A stretch of DNA of 64,000 bases, taken from positions 1-64,000 of the forward strand of contig JAILRU010000033.1 of the NCBI GenBank assembly GCA_024697945.1. Reading direction: 5' to 3'. The stretch comes from Bacteroidaceae bacterium. Lineage in GTDB: Bacteria; Bacteroidota; Bacteroidia; Bacteroidales; Bacteroidaceae. Positions within the stretch are counted from its first letter, which is position 1; the number at the start of each line of letters is the position of its first letter. The position numbers and the translations under genes were made by a program. Of this stretch, positions 43,789 to 51,415 are shown in pieces. Below the pieces are notes generated by a model, which had not been told where the DNA came from, did not search any database, and saw nothing but the letters and a program-made list of their open reading frames with translations.

Positions 43789-44721
43789 TTATAATGCTTT
43801 CGCTAATGAAGCAATGATAAGGTAGCGCAACGAATACCATCGTAGAGGCAAAGGCATGAAACCCTCGGCACGAAGTTCGCGACTGCGTTTGCGCAACTCC
43901 CGTAGGCTGTGAGTCAGCGTCCAGGTTTTCTGAAGGAAATCCACCGTCAGTTGTCTTATACGCCGTTCAAGCAACGGTTCTTCCAATGATTGTAATTGTT
44001 TAAGGATAAAGTGAATATCGTTCAGTCTCTTTTGTATTTTCCGGGCGGTGTCCGAGTGGGTAATAGTACCTTCGTGCTGCCGGTAGAAGTAGGCTTTGAC
44101 ATCCAGTTCGCAGACGTTCCCTGCCCTCAGGAACAACAGCGGCGTAAACAGCTCGTCTTCGTGCAGAAGGTTGGGATAGAAGCGCAAGTCGCCCAGGATG
44201 TCTCGACGAAAAACGTATGCACAGGCACCCGCCCGAAGATTGCGGTTAAGGAGAAAAGATTGCGAGTTTATGAGATTGTGAGTTTGTGAGTTTGTAAATA
44301 TACAATATAACTTAAAAAATAATGAACTTAAGAACTTATAAACTAATGAACTTAAAAACTTATCAACTCCAGTTGTCATCCTGAACAACATGATGTCAGC
44401 TGCATCCTTTCGCACCTGTTCCAGAACAATTTCGTATGCTGAGGGGACGAGGCAGTCATCAGCATCCACGAACTGAATGTATCGCCCCTGGGCCTCGCTG
44501 ATACCCGTGTTGCGAGCCACAGAAAGCCCAGACTGATCCTGTTGAATCAATTGATAATTGACAATTGATAATTGATAATTGAGGGTCTTTCCATCATCCA
44601 CCACGATAATCTCCCTCTCGTCCTCAGCAAGTGGGAGAGCCTGAATACTCTCGATACAAGCCTGCACCCAAGCCTCCGGCTCGTTGTGATAGGTGATGAT
44701 GAAAGATATAAGTGGCGTCAT
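43789..44721 (-). CDS. Family 2 glycosyltransferase with two repeat-derived inserts
   Basis: A 310-residue GT2 enzyme: SFIITYHNEPEAWVQACIES at the start, DDG near 40, SGLSVARNTGISEAQGRYIQ then FVDADDC (the DxD metal site), and LLHEDELFTPLLF near 198. It probably extends a surface polysaccharide. Two segments look foreign: NYQLSIVNYQLI (about 44546-44582) right after the DDG strand, and about 40 residues (KFLSSLVYKFLSSL ... INSQSFLLN) from the repeat block at about 44250-44368. Both keep the frame but lie close to the active site. The following gap up to lepA is the same type of repeat. Confidence 0.8.
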   Translation of the reverse strand: MTPLISFIITYHNEPEAWVQACIESIQALPLAEDEREIIVVDDGKTLNYQLSIVNYQLIQQDQSGLSVARNTGISEAQGRYIQFVDADDCLVPSAYEIVLEQVRKDAADIMLFRMTTGVDKFLSSLVYKFLSSLFFKLYCIFTNSQTHNLINSQSFLLNRNLRAGACAYVFRRDILGDLRFYPNLLHEDELFTPLLFLRAGNVCELDVKAYFYRQHEGTITHSDTARKIQKRLNDIHFILKQLQSLEEPLLERRIRQLTVDFLQKTWTLTHSLRELRKRSRELRAEGFMPLPLRWYSLRYLIIASLAKAL

Positions 44722-44729
44722 AGTGAGTG

Positions 44730-44737
44730 CAAAAGTA
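44730..44737 (-). promoter_or_regulatory. -7 element close to the glycosyltransferase start
   Basis: The minus strand reads TACTTTTG followed by C. It lies only nine bases before the ATG at 44721, so a transcript from here would have almost no leader. No -33 TTTG is seen at the usual distance. Confidence 0.4.
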
Positions 44738-44788
44738 CAAAGAAAAAATGAAAAAATAAAAAAATGAAAGAATGAAAAATGAAGAATC

Positions 44789-45805
44789 TTACCATTTGAT
44801 TTCCTCCATTAGCTTTCGTGCCACTTCTGGTCGGTAGTGGCTTTCTTCGTAATAATTGTGGTAATCGGATGTAATATCACTCTTGCCAGAGAAGTCATAG
44901 ACGTTGTCCTGTCCGAAGATATTCTGAAGCGTCTGCAAATCTTCAGGGTTGAACTTAATTTGGTCGTATAGGGGGCTGATAACCACCTTATACCGAGTGT
45001 GATGCATGGACAATATGTGAGCTATTTCGTGTAGCATTTCTATGTTCTTATCATGAAGAACAGGGGAAGATATGCTGTCAGGTTGTTGCATATTTTGAAA
45101 TCGAAGCATTCTTTTTTCCGTATAAAAGGTGCCGTCTGCGATAGCTTTGTTGAACAAGGAATCAACAACCTCGTTCGTGTCTGCATTATAAACAACAGGC
45201 TGTTCGAACAGGTATCTTTCCAGCATATAAGGTCTTAGCGTCTTATTCAGCCTGAAATCTGTGTAGGATAAGACAAAGATGGGATGTAGAAAGGCAAAGA
45301 AATTTGTTGCGTGGAAATTAATGAAGTTCCGATAATGGACAACCTTGGGAGGAGTGCAAAACAAATGTCCGTGTTTCGCTTCTGTCTGGCTGAGCAGGGT
45401 CGCATCTACAACAAATATCGCGTAGTCAATACTGTTGCCACAGCTATGAACGAACTTGATGTTTTTCATCATGCCGAAAAGCGTTTCTCCGTTGCCATAA
45501 TAGTGGTAGCAGCGGGCATCATTGCCAATGTGTCGTTGCCAGTCTTCCGTCTGCCAGTATTGTGAGCGTGAGTTACCAAAAATGAAGGCATTGTAGTTCT
45601 GGGCGGGATTCTTGTTTATGAAGTTCTCGGTACTGACATAGTCCATATTCATTCCCACATGGGCGATATGATTTTCATAATAGCTATCATAGTGCCATAT
45701 TACCTTGAATGGGTCCATCAGCAAGTAGCAGACAATGACGAAACCCAGGGGTAATGATAGGATGAGAAGTTTTCTCAGGAAACGGTATATTTCTTTATTG
45801 TACAT
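44789..45805 (-). CDS. Membrane-anchored SGNH-like partner of an MBOAT acyltransferase
   Basis: About 338 residues, one N-terminal membrane helix (LLILSLPLGFVIVCYLLMDP) and a large exported part. AFIFGNSRSQYW near 73 looks like the Gly-x-Ser block of SGNH hydrolases and SDYHNYYEESHYRPEVARKL near the C terminus like the Asp/His block of DltD- and AlgX-type proteins. I infer that it transfers acyl groups delivered by the MBOAT protein encoded just upstream (gap of a few bases). This family assignment is tentative. ATG codons at 45814 and 45805 are both possible. The DNA here is more AT-rich than the flanking housekeeping genes. Confidence 0.6.
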   Translation of the reverse strand: MYNKEIYRFLRKLLILSLPLGFVIVCYLLMDPFKVIWHYDSYYENHIAHVGMNMDYVSTENFINKNPAQNYNAFIFGNSRSQYWQTEDWQRHIGNDARCYHYYGNGETLFGMMKNIKFVHSCGNSIDYAIFVVDATLLSQTEAKHGHLFCTPPKVVHYRNFINFHATNFFAFLHPIFVLSYTDFRLNKTLRPYMLERYLFEQPVVYNADTNEVVDSLFNKAIADGTFYTEKRMLRFQNMQQPDSISSPVLHDKNIEMLHEIAHILSMHHTRYKVVISPLYDQIKFNPEDLQTLQNIFGQDNVYDFSGKSDITSDYHNYYEESHYRPEVARKLMEEIKW

Positions 45806-45817
45806 TGACTGCAACTA

Positions 45818-47242
45818 TTAGAATTGGAAATAGATAAAAGATTCTTGTCTGGCGGACAATTCAAACAGGGCAATAAGAATGGTGTAATAAACAATGGCTC
45901 TCACACATGGAGAGGCAAACAACCTTGAATTGCCAAAGTCCAACGTGTATTCATGGTTGCGCTGAACCCATTCGACAGCCAGACAGATGATTGATGTAAG
46001 AATTGCTGTTATACCAGAGAAATCAGCAAAGGTTAGTTCCTGTGTCAGCATATTGGACAGGTAACCGATTGCGCTCTGTAAATCGGGCGCTCGAAAGATT
46101 ATCCATCCAATGTTGACCAGGAGAAATGTTAATAATATAGACGGTATATGTCGCATGAAAAACATTGACATATCTGTCGTATTTTTGGTCTTAATGTCAA
46201 ATAGAACATATACCATCGAAAGCAGGGCGTGATATAAGCCCCAAACTATAAAAGTATAATTAGCTCCATGCCAAAGTCCACTAAGCAAGAAGACAACGAA
46301 CACATTGCGTATGGTAATTGCTTTGCCTCTACGACTGCCGCCGAGGGGAATATAAATATAGGTACGGAACCAGTTCATCAGGGAGATGTGCCAACGCCGC
46401 CAGAACTCAGGGATGCTGGTGGAGAAGTACGGCATCTTGAAATTGTTTATAAGGTCAATGCCGAACAACTTGGCCGAACCAATGGCAATGTCCGAGTAAC
46501 CAGAGAAATCGCAATAAATCTGGATGGTGAAAAGTAATGATGCCACAGCCAGCATTACGGGTGAAAAATGCGTGTAGTCATTCCATACCATATCTACGGT
46601 AGGGGCACAGTTGTCAGCTACTATCATTTTCTTGAAGAGGCCCCATAGTATCATGCGAGAGCCTTTAACAGCTTCTTCGTAGCGAAACCTTCGTGGCTGC
46701 TGGAATTGTGGAAGCAGATGCGATGCTGGCTCAATAGGACCTGCCACCAACTGTGGGAAAAAGCATATAAAAGAGGCAAAGCAGACCAAGTCGCGACAAG
46801 GATTCAAACGGCGGCAGAAAACATCAATGCTATAACCGATAGCCTGAAAGGTGTAAAAACTGATACCAACAGGCAATATGATGTTCAGCGTAGGGAAGTC
46901 GGCATTTATGCCAACAGATGCAAGCAGCGCAGAGAAGCTGTCGGCAAAGAAGTTAAAGTATTTGAAGAACCCCAGTATGATTAGGTTTAGTACGACATTG
47001 CATGTCATTATCATACGACAGGCACGTTTATTCTTGCCGAATCGCTCCATTAAAAGCCCAGATTCCCAACTGCATAGGGTCGTCACCAGTATCAGCGAAA
47101 GGAAACGCCAATCCCAGCAGGCATAGAAAAAATAGCTTGCACCAACGATAAACAAGTTCTGGACCTTTAGATTCCTTGTCGCCCAATAAACAAAAAAGAC
47201 AAAGGTCAAAAAGAAAAAATAATCTATAGAGTTGAATAGCAT
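45818..47242 (-). CDS. MBOAT-family O-acyltransferase (AlgI-like)
   Basis: A 474-residue polytopic membrane protein. MBOAT landmarks are CDFSGYSDIAIGSAKLFGID, EFWRRWHISLMNWFRTYIYI, PLGGSRRGK and the catalytic His in SGLWHGANYTFIVWGLYH. It would move acetyl groups across the inner membrane for O-acetylation of a polysaccharide, with the gene product of 44789-45805 as probable exported partner and the nearby GT2 as part of the same pathway. A -7 element lies 21 bases upstream. Confidence 0.9.
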   Translation of the reverse strand: MLFNSIDYFFFLTFVFFVYWATRNLKVQNLFIVGASYFFYACWDWRFLSLILVTTLCSWESGLLMERFGKNKRACRMIMTCNVVLNLIILGFFKYFNFFADSFSALLASVGINADFPTLNIILPVGISFYTFQAIGYSIDVFCRRLNPCRDLVCFASFICFFPQLVAGPIEPASHLLPQFQQPRRFRYEEAVKGSRMILWGLFKKMIVADNCAPTVDMVWNDYTHFSPVMLAVASLLFTIQIYCDFSGYSDIAIGSAKLFGIDLINNFKMPYFSTSIPEFWRRWHISLMNWFRTYIYIPLGGSRRGKAITIRNVFVVFLLSGLWHGANYTFIVWGLYHALLSMVYVLFDIKTKNTTDMSMFFMRHIPSILLTFLLVNIGWIIFRAPDLQSAIGYLSNMLTQELTFADFSGITAILTSIICLAVEWVQRNHEYTLDFGNSRLFASPCVRAIVYYTILIALFELSARQESFIYFQF

Positions 47243-47262
47243 ATTCAGGGCTGATTTCCATG

Positions 47263-47270
47263 CAAAGGTA
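47263..47270 (-). promoter_or_regulatory. -7 element for the MBOAT operon
   Basis: The minus strand reads TACCTTTG followed by C, 21 bases before the MBOAT ATG. No -33 TTTG at the usual distance. Confidence 0.5.
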
Positions 47271-47305
47271 CGAACTATTTTCTGTACCTCTAAACTTTTC
47301 TCATA

Positions 47306-48520
47306 TTATTTTTCCAATATCAAGCCCAAGTGATATTCTACAATACCTTCGTGGTAAGTTATGTCTGTCACTTGTACTAAAGCACTTTCCCTATCTTTAT
47401 TATAACCCACAAAAAGGCGAAGGGCATCGTAACGACGCAGATAGCGCTTGCCATCAGACTCATCCAAATAGGTGTACTTATTGAGTGTTGACTGTTTCAG
47501 TTCCCTATACTCTATTTTCTTTTCGCCCCTCATAATCTCATCAAAATAAATCTTCTTGATGTTTAATGACAACACCTTTAAGCCAGAAATATCGAATGTT
47601 GATTTAGTCTTAACAACACGTTTCTCCAGACATTCCATCTGAGGATTATACGTATAACCCACAATGCTACCATCCATAATCTTCTGGATAATAACATCTA
47701 CAACCGGTAGAGGGACAACAAACCATTCCTGTGGTTCGTGTTCTATGCCTTTTTCATCAAATACAGAAACCTGGAACTGCACAGGCTTCAACAACTGATG
47801 AACCAAGTCTTCAAACTTCTGTGAATTCATATTCACCACCTTATAGGAAGCCACTATCTTTACTGGTGCCATCAAGTATGTGGGCTCCTTTTCTGCGTTA
47901 GCGATACGGCCTTCCACATTATCCGTGGTAAAACCAATTTTATACAGATTCTTTTCTGTCTTGATGTCTGGGTTGTCAGACAGAGAAGAAAGTACATAAA
48001 TGTAGCCTGTCACTTTATCATCTGAAACAATATCCGAATTGTTAAAGAACTGGCTATCTGTTTCTTCTTGAAGCTCTGAAATAGCATAGCCGTCGCCCAC
48101 CACATTCTTACGCAGCGTTTGCAACAGGATATCCGATTCGGTCCCATCCTCATAGATACAACGTGTTCTGGCATCAGGCAGAAAATTGCTACTTTGCTTT
48201 AGTTCGCCTATTTTCTCCAGCAGAAGCATCTGTCCACTCACATAATAATATCTGCCAACAGCAAGTGTTGCTGTCTTGTTGATTTTTATCAGCGAGCATT
48301 TACCTTCTTTCAGTTCCTGATGAACCTTGTCAAAAAGGGGCTTGTATGCTTCAAAGTTCTCACACAACTTACGCTGAGCCACATAGTCAGGTTTCTTTTT
48401 GGCTATTACCTTTCGCATATCCTGAGGAATATCAAATAGTCTTTCCTCCTCTTCACTCATCTTCAGCAGAGGGTCGTCAAAGATAGCTTCCAGTTCCTTA
48501 TCTATATTCATCTTATCCAT
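47306..48520 (-). CDS. GIY-YIG (T5orf172/MUG113) nuclease with ASCH-like C-terminal domain
   Basis: A 404-residue protein. After an N-terminal helical part (EAIFDDPLL), the middle (about 170-260) has the GIY-YIG pattern of T5orf172/MUG113: GYIYVLSSLSDNP ... LYKIGFTT ... RIANAEKEPTYL, with Tyr, Gly and Arg in place. The C-terminal 90 residues (KVLSLNIKKIYFDEIMRGEK followed by KIEYREL) look like an ASCH/PUA-type nucleic-acid-binding domain. It is encoded downstream of a helicase and a methyltransferase, as in B. subtilis yeeABC, and is the likely nuclease of this system. An internal ATG at 48511 is also possible. Confidence 0.75.
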   Translation of the reverse strand: MDKMNIDKELEAIFDDPLLKMSEEEERLFDIPQDMRKVIAKKKPDYVAQRKLCENFEAYKPLFDKVHQELKEGKCSLIKINKTATLAVGRYYYVSGQMLLLEKIGELKQSSNFLPDARTRCIYEDGTESDILLQTLRKNVVGDGYAISELQEETDSQFFNNSDIVSDDKVTGYIYVLSSLSDNPDIKTEKNLYKIGFTTDNVEGRIANAEKEPTYLMAPVKIVASYKVVNMNSQKFEDLVHQLLKPVQFQVSVFDEKGIEHEPQEWFVVPLPVVDVIIQKIMDGSIVGYTYNPQMECLEKRVVKTKSTFDISGLKVLSLNIKKIYFDEIMRGEKKIEYRELKQSTLNKYTYLDESDGKRYLRRYDALRLFVGYNKDRESALVQVTDITYHEGIVEYHLGLILEK

Positions 48521-48535
48521 TTACTATTTGACGAT

Positions 48536-48757
48536 TTACAATTTGTTTCTTAATGCTATCATGGCTGCATACATCATTTTCTCTTTCAGGTCACCATCCT
48601 TTCTTGGTTCCCTTCCATTCTTGGCAATCCACTCGTTCACCTCTGCCAGCTTCTGTTGCATTCTGTCATTGGGCGTGGGAGCTGCCACTTTGGGACGAAC
48701 ACCATCCAACAGAGGGTCGTCAAATAACTCTAACAATTCCTTTGGCCATTCTACCAT
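48536..48757 (-). CDS. Small helix-rich protein related to the nuclease N terminus
   Basis: A 73-residue protein (MVEWPKELLELFDDPLLDGV). It shares the FDDPLL motif and hydrophobic lead-in with the start of the next gene (IDKELEAIFDDPLLKMSE), so the two may have come from duplication or from splitting of a longer nuclease gene. The rest (DRMQQKLAEVNEWIAKNGRE) is a helical segment I associate with T5orf172-type nucleases. Flanked on both sides by ATTTACAATTTG repeats. The function is unknown; it could be a specificity or assembly subunit. Confidence 0.6.
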   Translation of the reverse strand: MVEWPKELLELFDDPLLDGVRPKVAAPTPNDRMQQKLAEVNEWIAKNGREPRKDGDLKEKMMYAAMIALRNKL

Positions 48758-48791
48758 ACCATTTACAATTTGAGAATTTACAATTTACAAT

Positions 48792-50804
48792 TTATTTCTC
48801 TTCGTAATTTAAACCCATCATGTGGCGGATTTTCTCATTCTTGATTTTCTGCAAGGCGATTCCCAGTTCTCTTACCTTTGGGTCGGGGTCATCCACAGAC
48901 GGCACCTTCCCATTATGTGCCGCCACATATTCTTTCAACGGTCCCTTAAAGAGCGTAATTGCTTGCTCCAGCGTCATATCATATTTCTGTTCTGCAATGG
49001 TATCCTGAATAATCTTCAAGGTCTTGGCATCCACAGATTTGGAAATCACTTCGTAAGCTCTTTGGAATGGATTGATAGTATCTATCAGGTTGATGCTTAG
49101 CTTGTCTATATTGATAAACCTATTGGCAATCTTAATCATTCTGTTCCCTTCACTGGGTTGGTCATCGTTGTCAGGAATCGAAGAAATCGGATTGCCCTTA
49201 TCATCTACAATGTCATTACCTTTTATAATTGTGTCGAGCAACACACGCTGACGAACTTCCTCTACTTCCCCTTCTGATAGTTCAGGATAACGTTCACGTA
49301 TCACCTTTGGTATCAAGTGTTGGGTGATTGTTTCTGCTGTGGTAGAGCCGCTTAATGCTTTCACCACCATATCATCTTGTAAGATAGCCGCTTTCAAATC
49401 ATCTAACTGACTTTCCACAATGGTCTGTGTCTTTACGCTCGACAAGGGTTTCAGACCTTCAACCACGATGGTATGCGCCAAGTCTTCTCCTGGCTTATCC
49501 TCGTCCTTTATGGTCTTGAACTTCCAACTGGGTGCCATCACCTGCTCCATCAGTAGCGAGGCAGTGATAGCTTTCAGGAAATCGTTCACAGCCACCTTCA
49601 CCTCGGCTTGTTCTGCTTCAGGCATTGCTATCATATTCACAAATCGGGCCGTTTCCTTCCCTTCGCAGTCGCGTGTACATCTTCCTATTATTTGAATGAC
49701 CTCAGTAAGTGAGCCACGAACGCCAATAGTCAGGCACATCTCGCACCATTGCCAGTCAAACCCTTCCTTGGCTGTTCCGAGGGCAATAATAATATCCATG
49801 TCGTCACGACTCTTCATCTTCTGCAGATAGTCCTGCACCATATTACGCTCTTTCTGCTCATCCTCTACCAGGTCAGCCACTTTAAGCACTCTTCCATCCT
49901 TTGTCTTGACGAAGTAGATACCTGTGTAGATGTCCTTATGGTCTATGTTACCAATCTCCTTGATGATTTCAGACGTTTCCTGATATTTGCCTAAGCCCGT
50001 TGAAGCTCTTTGGTTCACGCTGGGAATGTGTATGATAGTCTTCTTTCTGGTGTCGAGCACTTCGCCAATGTGGTCCAGATACGAACCATGATAGAAGTGA
50101 TAGCCCAGCACAAGGTTCTTCAGATACTTATAGCCATTCAACTGCTGATAATAGTTATAGGTAATTGGGAAGAACTTAGCTTCGTCCTCTGCCCTGAGTA
50201 CAGGAATACCATCACCCCTGAAGTAAGAGCCCGTCATAGCTACAATATGTCCTGAAGAGTTGTTCATCACTCGTCGAACCACATCGCCAAGGTTCGAGTT
50301 TGCATCTGCGCTGGTATGGTGGAATTCGTCAATAGCCAATAGCGCATCATTGAACGTCTCGTCTGGCAGTTCCTTCATGGCATTACGTAGCGTAGCATGG
50401 GCACAGACCAGCACTTTGGCACTATGCGAAAAGAATTCAATGAAACGTCCCTTCTTGTCCTGTTCATTCTTCACGTCGGTCAGGTTAAAGTATGGTGCCA
50501 CCTTCCAGTTCGCAAAGAAGCCGCCCGTCATCAGGTCTGTGTTCTTGAACGAGCGTCCGATGCTCTTCTCTGGCACAGCTACCACCACTTTCTTGATACC
50601 TTGATGAGCAAGCTTATCCAAAGCGATATACATCAGCGCACGACTTTTACCAGATGCTGGCGGAGCCTTGATAAGCAGGAACCTCTTGTTTCGATGTTCA
50701 TAGGCCAAAGCCTGCATTTCACGCATTCCCAATGTGTCAGTAGCAGTTGCTTTTCCTGTTTGCAGGTAATGAATATCTACGATTTTGTTGCTATTTTGTT
50801 CCAT
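48792..50804 (-). CDS. SF2 DEAD/DEAH helicase of a restriction-like system
   Basis: About 670 residues starting MEQNSNKIVDIHYLQTGKAT. Walker A APPASGKSRA near 48, Walker B AIDEFHHTSA near 158, motif III AMTGSYF, motif V GTAKEGFDW and motif VI QIIGRCTRD define an SF2 translocase of the type III/ISP restriction class. It lacks a nuclease domain of its own. It lies between the methyltransferase gene upstream and the small protein and GIY-YIG genes downstream, all on the minus strand, but a plus-strand toxin-antitoxin pair separates it from the methyltransferase gene. The ATG at 50822 is an alternative start. Confidence 0.82.
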   Translation of the reverse strand: MEQNSNKIVDIHYLQTGKATATDTLGMREMQALAYEHRNKRFLLIKAPPASGKSRALMYIALDKLAHQGIKKVVVAVPEKSIGRSFKNTDLMTGGFFANWKVAPYFNLTDVKNEQDKKGRFIEFFSHSAKVLVCAHATLRNAMKELPDETFNDALLAIDEFHHTSADANSNLGDVVRRVMNNSSGHIVAMTGSYFRGDGIPVLRAEDEAKFFPITYNYYQQLNGYKYLKNLVLGYHFYHGSYLDHIGEVLDTRKKTIIHIPSVNQRASTGLGKYQETSEIIKEIGNIDHKDIYTGIYFVKTKDGRVLKVADLVEDEQKERNMVQDYLQKMKSRDDMDIIIALGTAKEGFDWQWCEMCLTIGVRGSLTEVIQIIGRCTRDCEGKETARFVNMIAMPEAEQAEVKVAVNDFLKAITASLLMEQVMAPSWKFKTIKDEDKPGEDLAHTIVVEGLKPLSSVKTQTIVESQLDDLKAAILQDDMVVKALSGSTTAETITQHLIPKVIRERYPELSEGEVEEVRQRVLLDTIIKGNDIVDDKGNPISSIPDNDDQPSEGNRMIKIANRFINIDKLSINLIDTINPFQRAYEVISKSVDAKTLKIIQDTIAEQKYDMTLEQAITLFKGPLKEYVAAHNGKVPSVDDPDPKVRELGIALQKIKNEKIRHMMGLNYEEK

Positions 50805-50853
50805 GATAAAATTATTTTTCACTTTTCACTTTTCACTTTCCATTTTTTTGTTG

Positions 50854-50861
50854 TACCTTTG
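50854..50861 (+). promoter_or_regulatory. -7 element for the toxin-antitoxin pair
   Basis: TACCTTTG, 25 bases before the antitoxin ATG. The upstream sequence is TTTTCACTTTTCAC repeat with no TTTG at the usual distance. Confidence 0.55.
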
Positions 50862-50886
50862 TGGTCAGAATAAATAAGATATAGTT

Positions 50887-51123
50887 ATGAATGCTACGAT
50901 AGATATCACCTACAATCAGGTTTTGCAACTTGTCCAGCAATTACCCATTCGTTCCCAATTACGTTTGGGTAAGTATTTGCACAACCTCGTGGCTAAGAAG
51001 AAAGATCCTACGCTATTTACCAAAGAAGAGTTCTTCCATCGTATTGACGAGGCCAAGAAAGGTCCTTCATATGAATTAAAAGAAGATGAAACCCTTGAGG
51101 ATTTAATTGAACGTGTAGGATAA
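50887..51123 (+). CDS. Antitoxin of a YoeB/Txe-type pair
   Basis: A 78-residue protein (MNATIDITYNQVLQLVQQLP). An N-terminal beta strand and helix precede a charged tail (FFHRIDEAKKGPSYELKEDE) of the kind that wraps around RelE-type toxins. The stop and the toxin ATG share one base (TAATG), so translation is coupled. I call it the antitoxin from its position, size and acidic C terminus; the family itself is not certain. It is on the plus strand between two minus-strand restriction-type genes. Confidence 0.7.
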   Translation: MNATIDITYNQVLQLVQQLPIRSQLRLGKYLHNLVAKKKDPTLFTKEEFFHRIDEAKKGPSYELKEDETLEDLIERVG

Positions 51124-51398
51124 TGGCATATACAATCAGGTATAAGAAGCAGGCTATCGAGGATGCCAAGAAACTGAGGGATGAAGAACCAAAGGCTTTT
51201 CAAAAGCTCCTGAAGTTGGAAGCTGAATTGAAGGAACATCCTCGTACCGGCACAGGCAAGCCAGAACCACTTTCTGCTAATCGAGGAGGACAATGGAGCC
51301 GTCGGATCACCAAGAAGCATCGTCTTGTGTATGAAATTCACGACACTGAAATCGTGGTGCTCATACTTACCGCCTATGGTCATTATGATGACAAGTGA
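51123..51398 (+). CDS. YoeB/Txe-type RelE-superfamily mRNA interferase toxin
   Basis: A 91-residue toxin. The pattern HPRTGTGKPEPLSANRGGQW, SRRITKKHRLVYEIHDTEI and ILTAYGHYDDK is that of YoeB/Txe: the Arg of SRRI, the Glu of VYEI and the His-Tyr at the C-terminal YGHY correspond to catalytic positions. It would cut mRNA on the ribosome when the antitoxin is degraded. It may stabilise the surrounding restriction-type locus or add abortive defence. It converges on the methyltransferase gene, 17 bases from its stop. Confidence 0.85.
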   Translation: MAYTIRYKKQAIEDAKKLRDEEPKAFQKLLKLEAELKEHPRTGTGKPEPLSANRGGQWSRRITKKHRLVYEIHDTEIVVLILTAYGHYDDK

Positions 51399-51415
51399 CA
51401 TCATCCCTTTATTTC

